Assembly (NCBI GenBank): GCA_003013855.2
Contig: PVNU02000949.1
Location: 496,001-560,000 of the forward strand
From: Liriodendron chinense
Taxonomy: Eukaryota > Streptophyta > Magnoliopsida > Magnoliales > Magnoliaceae
Direction: 5' to 3'
Length of the DNA stretch: 64,000 bases
Part shown: positions 59,185 through 64,000 of the stretch, piece by piece
Position numbering within the stretch: position 1 is the stretch's first letter
Layout: every line of letters begins with the position of its first letter
Position numbers and translations under genes: made by a program
The notes under the pieces: generated by a model
What the model saw: only the letters and a program-made list of their open reading frames with translations
Told to the model about the DNA's origin: nothing
Database searches by the model: none

Positions 59185-59565
59185 CTATCCGAAATACTCC
59201 CTGCGTAAGTTATCGTACGCTGCAGATGTATATGTCAAGCTGTATGAAGCACTCGACATTGTTACAGCCAACATGCCAGTCACAATAGGAGAAATCTGAT
59301 CTCTCGGGACTCCATTCAGATGTGCAAGTGATAATGTCGCATCTTCCATATGAAGTTTTCCGCGGTTATATTCCTCAATCAGGTCCGGAATTTCTTTGAG
59401 ATTGTATAATCTTTCATCTGAGTCATCGTCTTCCTCCCTACATTTCTCGACCAGACCGGGTATCTCTCTGGCCCTACCAGAAGAATATAGGGCCGGAAAG
59501 TCCATCCGCAATAGCTGATGAAGTATGCTACGTGCTTCCGCTACGCTCCAGTTTGTGGAGGACAT
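59185..59565 (-). CDS. Hypothetical protein within CACTA-2
   Basis: A 126-residue open frame (MSSTNWSVAEARSILHQLLR to YDNLRREYFG) between the TNP2 tail and the second gene. It is acidic in the middle (KCREEDDDSDERLYNLKEIP) and has no domain that I recognise. An intron-like AT-rich gap of 270 bp separates it from the second gene start. It could be an additional element-encoded product or a 5' exon of the second gene. The codon composition looks coding and no competing frame is better. Confidence 0.5.
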   Translation of the reverse strand: MSSTNWSVAEARSILHQLLRMDFPALYSSGRAREIPGLVEKCREEDDDSDERLYNLKEIPDLIEEYNRGKLHMEDATLSLAHLNGVPRDQISPIVTGMLAVTMSSASYSLTYTSAAYDNLRREYFG

Positions 59566-59702
59566 GATCAGAAAATAACTTAACTGTAAATGTAGATTAT
59601 CAACAAGTCAATTCAGGAAAAAAATCATGACTTGTAAAACATATATACATGTAATAATCAAATTAATCGAATTGAAAAATTACATGTAAATCTTGTATAC
59701 AT

Positions 59703-62700
59703 TTAATAATCGTCGTCTGAATCATTATCGCTTAGGACTCTTTCTTCTTCACCATCACTATCGCTGATCAGAATTTCCTCTTCATCGTCTGCAACGTTGT
59801 CATCGATGAAAGCGTTATCATCTCTAACAATGTCATTTATGATTGAGGCATCAACATGATCAGGTGGCACATCATCTCTATTCAATTGCACCACATCAAT
59901 ATCAACATTTGGATCATTCCCTCTATCCCAAGATGGCTTCTTGGTATGCTTGTTCAACTGACGACGTTCTATTACTCCCTTCATCGTTATCTTCAACGTC
60001 TACTTCGGGAACGTCAAATATGTTCCTGGGCTTTATTTTCTGCACCACGTGCCAAGAGCCGCCTAACTTGGTGTCAGCGAGGTAGAATACTTGTTCGGCT
60101 TGGCCGGCTATGATAAATGGGTCATCTTTAAACTACTTCCGAGATAAATTTACGCTCGTGAAGTAATTATCAGTCTGTATTCCCAACTTTTTATTTTCAA
60201 TGTCCCACCAATCGCATTTAAATAAGTACACCCACTTTCTCATACAATAACTCAGCTCAATAATATCCGTCAAAACGCCATAAAAATCAATTTCGACCTC
60301 CTCATGTGTTCCCTTCACAACCACACCACTATTTTGTGTGGTCCTATATTTCTCATGCTCCTCAGTGTGGAACCGAATCCCGTTTACAATACAACCTGTA
60401 TATTTAGATACACGTCTATCAGGGCCACGCGCCAGTGAGTAGAGCGCATCAGACGCATCCGCAGAGTTGCTAGCGCGCAACATCTTCATCTATCATCACG
60501 TACAGAATATAAATGTGCGTTTAGGCATTTAAAATTACGTGTAAATATTGTGCAATACAACAATATTGTAAGTGTGGTGAGATAGAAGGTAAATTAATCT
60601 TACACGTTTTGCAAACCATTCTGGAAACAAATCCTGATGCATTCGATCATAATTTGTAGGGTATTGGGACTTCATCTCCTCGATGTGTTCGCTATACACA
60701 ATTGGTACGTTGTAAGTAAGAAATTTTGAGATTAAAACTGTCTGTAGATATACAATAATTATGTGCAAAGACTTACTCCAAGTACGACTCTATTTCTTCA
60801 CAGTTATGCAACACATACCACCGCGCCTTCGCAAGATCCCGAGGGTCCATATCCTGAAACGTCGGCGATCCTAAAGGACGGACGTTATGTGCGATTACAG
60901 ATATGAGTCCTTGTTCATGCTCCTGCCCTGCATCGGCATTACGATCTTCTCGGTTGAATCTAGTCTCTATGCCACGAAGATACATGGAGCAAAATGTCAG
61001 GCACTCATTATCAATGTACGCCTCAGCAATGGATCCCTCTGGACGTGCCTTATTCCTCACATATTGTTTTAATGTGTGAAGGTATCTGTACACAAAATCA
61101 ATATGTTTAGGACATGAAAACATGGATATACGTAGTTTATGGAATGAAAAAAAATTTATGATCATTGTTCTATCACCTTTCGATCGGATACATCCAACGA
61201 TATTGTACTGGGCCTGCAAGCTTCTCTTCGTGCGGTAAGTGAATCGCTAGGTGTACCATGACATCGAAAAACGCAGGTGGAAAAATTCTTTCAAGTTTGC
61301 AAAGGATTACGACAATATCCTTCTCCAGTCGTTTAATAACCTCTACATTCAAAGATTTCGAACACAAATCCTTAAAGAATATCCCCAACTCAATCAGCGT
61401 AGCACTGACATCCTTGTTAAGGAATCCACGAATCGCAACCGGTAGTAGGCGTTGCAGAAGGACGTGACAGTCATGACTTTTCATTCCTGTTACCTTACAG
61501 TCCGTAATGTTTACGCGCCGAGAGATATTCGATGCATACCCGTCGGGAAATTTCACCTTATTCAATCATTCACATACACGTTTTTTCTCTAGTTTTGTCA
61601 ATGTATAGCAGGCTGCTGGTATAGTATATGAATTTCCATATGGTTGCAAGTGCAACTCTTTCCTTAAACCCATTGCTTGTAGATCCAATCGAGCCTTAAA
61701 ACTGTCTTTTGTTTTCTTCTCTATGTTCATCAATGTTCCAAAGACATTGTCACATATATTCTTCTTAATATGCATGACATCCAAGTTGTGTCGTAATTTC
61801 AGATGACTCCAATAAGGCAACTCAAAAAAAATGCTCTTCTTCCTCCAGTTGTACTCCAATACTGTACGTTTTCTCTTCTTCAAGTGCGGTGCCTTACCAA
61901 ATCTAACTTCTTCAATGTTACTCAGTTGTTGTAACACATCTTCTGCAGATAGTTCTTTCGGTGGTGGCCTATGATCTTGTTTGCCATCAAAGATTACCGT
62001 CTTCCTGCGCCAACTATGATCCCTCGGAAGGAAGCGATGATGGCCCATATAACACGTTTTCTTACCATGCTTCAATGACAATGAACAAGTCTCAGTACTA
62101 CATGTAGGACAAGCCAACTTTCCCTTCGTGCTCCACCCAGACAAATTTCCATATGCAGGGAAGTCATTTATTGTCCACAAGACCACTGCATGCAATCGAA
62201 ACGTCTGTTCTGCAAAAGTGTCATACGTCTGGACACCTTGACTCCACAACTCGTTTAACTCATCTACTAGCGGTCGGAGATACACATCAATGTCATTCCC
62301 CGGTGACTTGGGTCCAGGAATAAGCAACGACATCATAAAAAATGATTCCTTCATACACAACCAAGGAGGTAAATTGTAGGGCATAAGTATCACTGGCCAC
62401 ATACTGTACGAGCTACTCATATTACCAAATGGATTAAAACCATCACTTGCAAGACCTAGCCGAACATTGCGAGAATCCTCTGCAAACCAGTCATATTGCT
62501 TATCAAAATGTTGCTAGGCTTCAGAGTCAGCGGGATGCCTCAATGTATTATCATCATGAAGGCGTTTCTCCTTATGCCACCTCATATCTTCAGCTGTCTT
62601 GCTCGACGTAAACAATCTTTGTAATCTGGGTTTCAATGGAAAGTACCTTAACACCTTTTGTGGAATTTTCTTACGCTTAGCTTCGTCATATTTCCACCTA

Positions 62701-63437
62701 GACTCTCCACATTGTGGACACTCCTCAACATTTTCATGTTCTTTCCAATACAATACATAATCATTTATACATGCATGTATGAGGATGTAACCAAGGCCCA
62801 AGTCTCGCATTAAGGATTTTGCCTCATAATGAGACTTAGGCAATGTCTCACCTTCAGGTAATACTTCTTTCAACAAGCCAAGTAACATGTCGAACGATTT
62901 GTTACTCCAACGATTTATTGTCTTTAAATGAAGTAACCTTGTAAGGAAATTCAACTTGGAGAAATTCCGACACCCCGGATAGAGTGGACGTTGCGCATCC
63001 CTCAACAACCTACTAAACTTTTCTGATTCGGCATCACCCACAGGAGGAATATCCTGGCTAGTAGTTGTCGCTGCAAAATCAGTATCCGCAATGGTTCCCC
63101 TTAACACATCACCAATGATATCTTGCATATCGTCAACATCTTCATCCTCGTCATTACGCACAATTGGGTCAGCAAGGACTTCAATGGCCTCAACTCTTTG
63201 GTGGAAGTCTTCACCATGATGAATCCACCAAGTGTAACCCTAGTCAATCCCAACTATGAACAAATCATCTTCCACTTTGTCCAATGTCTTGTGAATCATG
63301 TTCTTGCATTTTCGGCATGGACACCTAATTCTATTACCTGAATCTGCCCGATCTCTCGCAAATTCCATGAACTCCTTAACACCTTCTTTATACTCTGAGC
63401 CAAACCGATTCTTAGCTTGCATCCAACTCTTATCCAT
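59703..63437 (-). pseudogene. TNP2-type CACTA transposase (broken)
   Basis: Domains in order: transposase-associated N terminus (63,437-63,240: MDKSWM, RCPCRKCKN), acidic linker and DDE-type core start (63,161-62,514: PLYPGCRNFSKL, CPQCGESRW), Transposase_21 core (62,420-61,566: LLIPGPKSPGNDIDVYLRPL, HNLDVMHIKKNICDNV), DUF4218 (61,565-60,773: RLEKDIVVILCKLERIFPP, KARPEGSIAEAY), a short exon at about 60,700-60,600 (EHIEEMKSQYP) and DUF4216 (60,489-60,133, continuing to about 59,950). The acidic tail ends at 59,703. Stops: TAG 63,240-63,242, TAG 62,514-62,516, TGA 61,566-61,568 and TAG 60,133-60,135. At least two sit where the family has Trp, i.e. G-to-A changes on the coding strand. A frameshift near 59,950 separates DUF4216 from the tail. 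The catalytic protein cannot be made from this copy. Confidence 0.85.
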
Positions 63438-63464
63438 ATCTACAATGCAAAGATTAGAGACAGG

Positions 63465-64000
63465 TTTAGTTTAGGTGACATGAGTTTAGGATTAGGTTTA
63501 GTCATAGGTTGAGATTTTCGGGTTCGGGATAGCGTTTCGGGTTAGGTTTTCATATTTGGGTCTAGGTTTATGTTAGGTGAATGGATTCAGGTATAGGTGT
63601 AGGTTTAGTTTAAGTGATTTGAATTTAGGATTAGGCTTAGGTATAGGTTGAGATTTTCGGGTTCGGGATCGGGTTTCGGGTTAGGTTTTCGTGTTTGGGT
63701 TAAAGTTTAGGTTAGGTGAATGGATTTAGGAATAGGTGTAGGTTTAGTTTAGGTAATTTGAGTTTAGGATTAGGTTTAGGCATAGGTTGAGATTTTCGGG
63801 TTCGGGATAGCGTTTCAGGTTAGGTTTTCATATTTGGGTCTAGGTTTATGTTAGGTGAATGGATTTAGGTATAGGTGTAGGTTTAGTTTAAGTGATTTGA
63901 ATTTAGGATTAGGCTTAGGTATAGGTTGAGATTTTCGGGTTCGGGATCGGGTTTCGGGTTAGGTTTTCGTGTTTGGGTTAAAGTTTAGGTTAGGTGAATG
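63465..64000. repeat. 139-bp tandem repeat with 278-bp higher-order pattern
   Basis: 'gagattttcgggttcgggat' starts at 63,511, 63,650, 63,789 and 63,928, a constant spacing of 139 bp. Units 1 and 3 share 'agcgttt' and 'catatttgggtctaggttta'. Units 2 and 4 share 'cgggtttcgggtt' and 'cgtgtttgggttaaagttt'. The array therefore repeats as A-B-A-B. Each unit is itself made of 'ttaggtttagg' phrases resembling the plant telomere motif. The array continues past the window end, upstream of the TNP2 gene of CACTA-2. Confidence 0.9.

Larger units (their letters stand above)
56544..64000 (-). mobile_element. CACTA-2: En/Spm-type element, left end in window, right end beyond
   Basis: The end is CACTACAAGAAATTCCA (56,544), preceded by the trinucleotide TCA (56,541-56,543) as the expected 3-bp target copy. 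A subterminal array follows, then two genes on the minus strand in the standard order for En/Spm read from the far end: TNP2-type transposase (63,437-59,703), then the second gene (58,911-57,257). Its ends and subterminal motif differ from CACTA-1. It lies in the leader of the gypsy element, so it is the younger insertion. Confidence 0.88.

Overview
This is a nuclear window from a flowering plant. The evidence is spliced eukaryotic genes, plant-only families (F-box/FBD, PPR, RLCK-VII kinase, CIP7-like) and dense nested plant transposons: Ty1/copia, Ty3/gypsy, CACTA, hAT, LINE and long-hairpin foldback elements. The foldback family (core 'gtggggcccaccatgatg' and 'catccatccatttttcc') is very abundant. 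From general familiarity I suspect a woody early-diverging angiosperm such as a magnoliid, but the sequence alone does not prove that.

Layout. 0-3.7 kb: a Tat-like gypsy LTR followed by a truncated copia element with its 3' LTR. 3.8-7.1 kb: foldback elements and an hAT-like element. 7.1-41.7 kb: three head-to-tail F-box/LRR/FBD genes on the minus strand (7.7-9.9, 15.6-20.4 and 25.5-41.7 kb), each with the same three-exon plan and the same 3' flank, separated by foldback elements, a LINE stub and LTR debris. Only the middle gene reads through, as a 490-residue protein in three exons. The first is broken by several indels. The third has lost its start, carries frameshifts and stops, and is split by a 13.67-kb CACTA element (26,743-40,411) sitting in its second intron with a TAC target duplication on each side. 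41.7-48.9 kb: foldback copies, a second Tat-like LTR and a long CT microsatellite. 48.97-56.54 kb: a degenerate minus-strand chromovirus-type Ty3/gypsy element with a 2.7-kb 3' LTR. 56.54 kb to the end: a second, different CACTA element inserted in the leader of that gypsy element and running off the window.

The most interesting object is the first CACTA element. It has no recognisable transposase but carries pieces of three unrelated host genes: PPR repeats, a CIP7-like exon, and the C-lobe of a PBL27/PBS1-like receptor-like cytoplasmic kinase with its intron. It therefore looks like a gene-capturing (Pack-type) CACTA. The second CACTA element carries a TNP2-type transposase gene broken by stop codons, a second-gene (PTTA/En-Spm type) product that is fully open across six in-phase exons, and a 139-bp tandem repeat with a 278-bp higher-order pattern. 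Most stop codons in the gypsy and TNP2 genes can be explained by C-to-T or G-to-A changes, as expected for methylated, silenced elements.

I see no tRNA, rRNA or CRISPR feature. Only the middle F-box gene and the CACTA second gene look like complete protein-coding genes.
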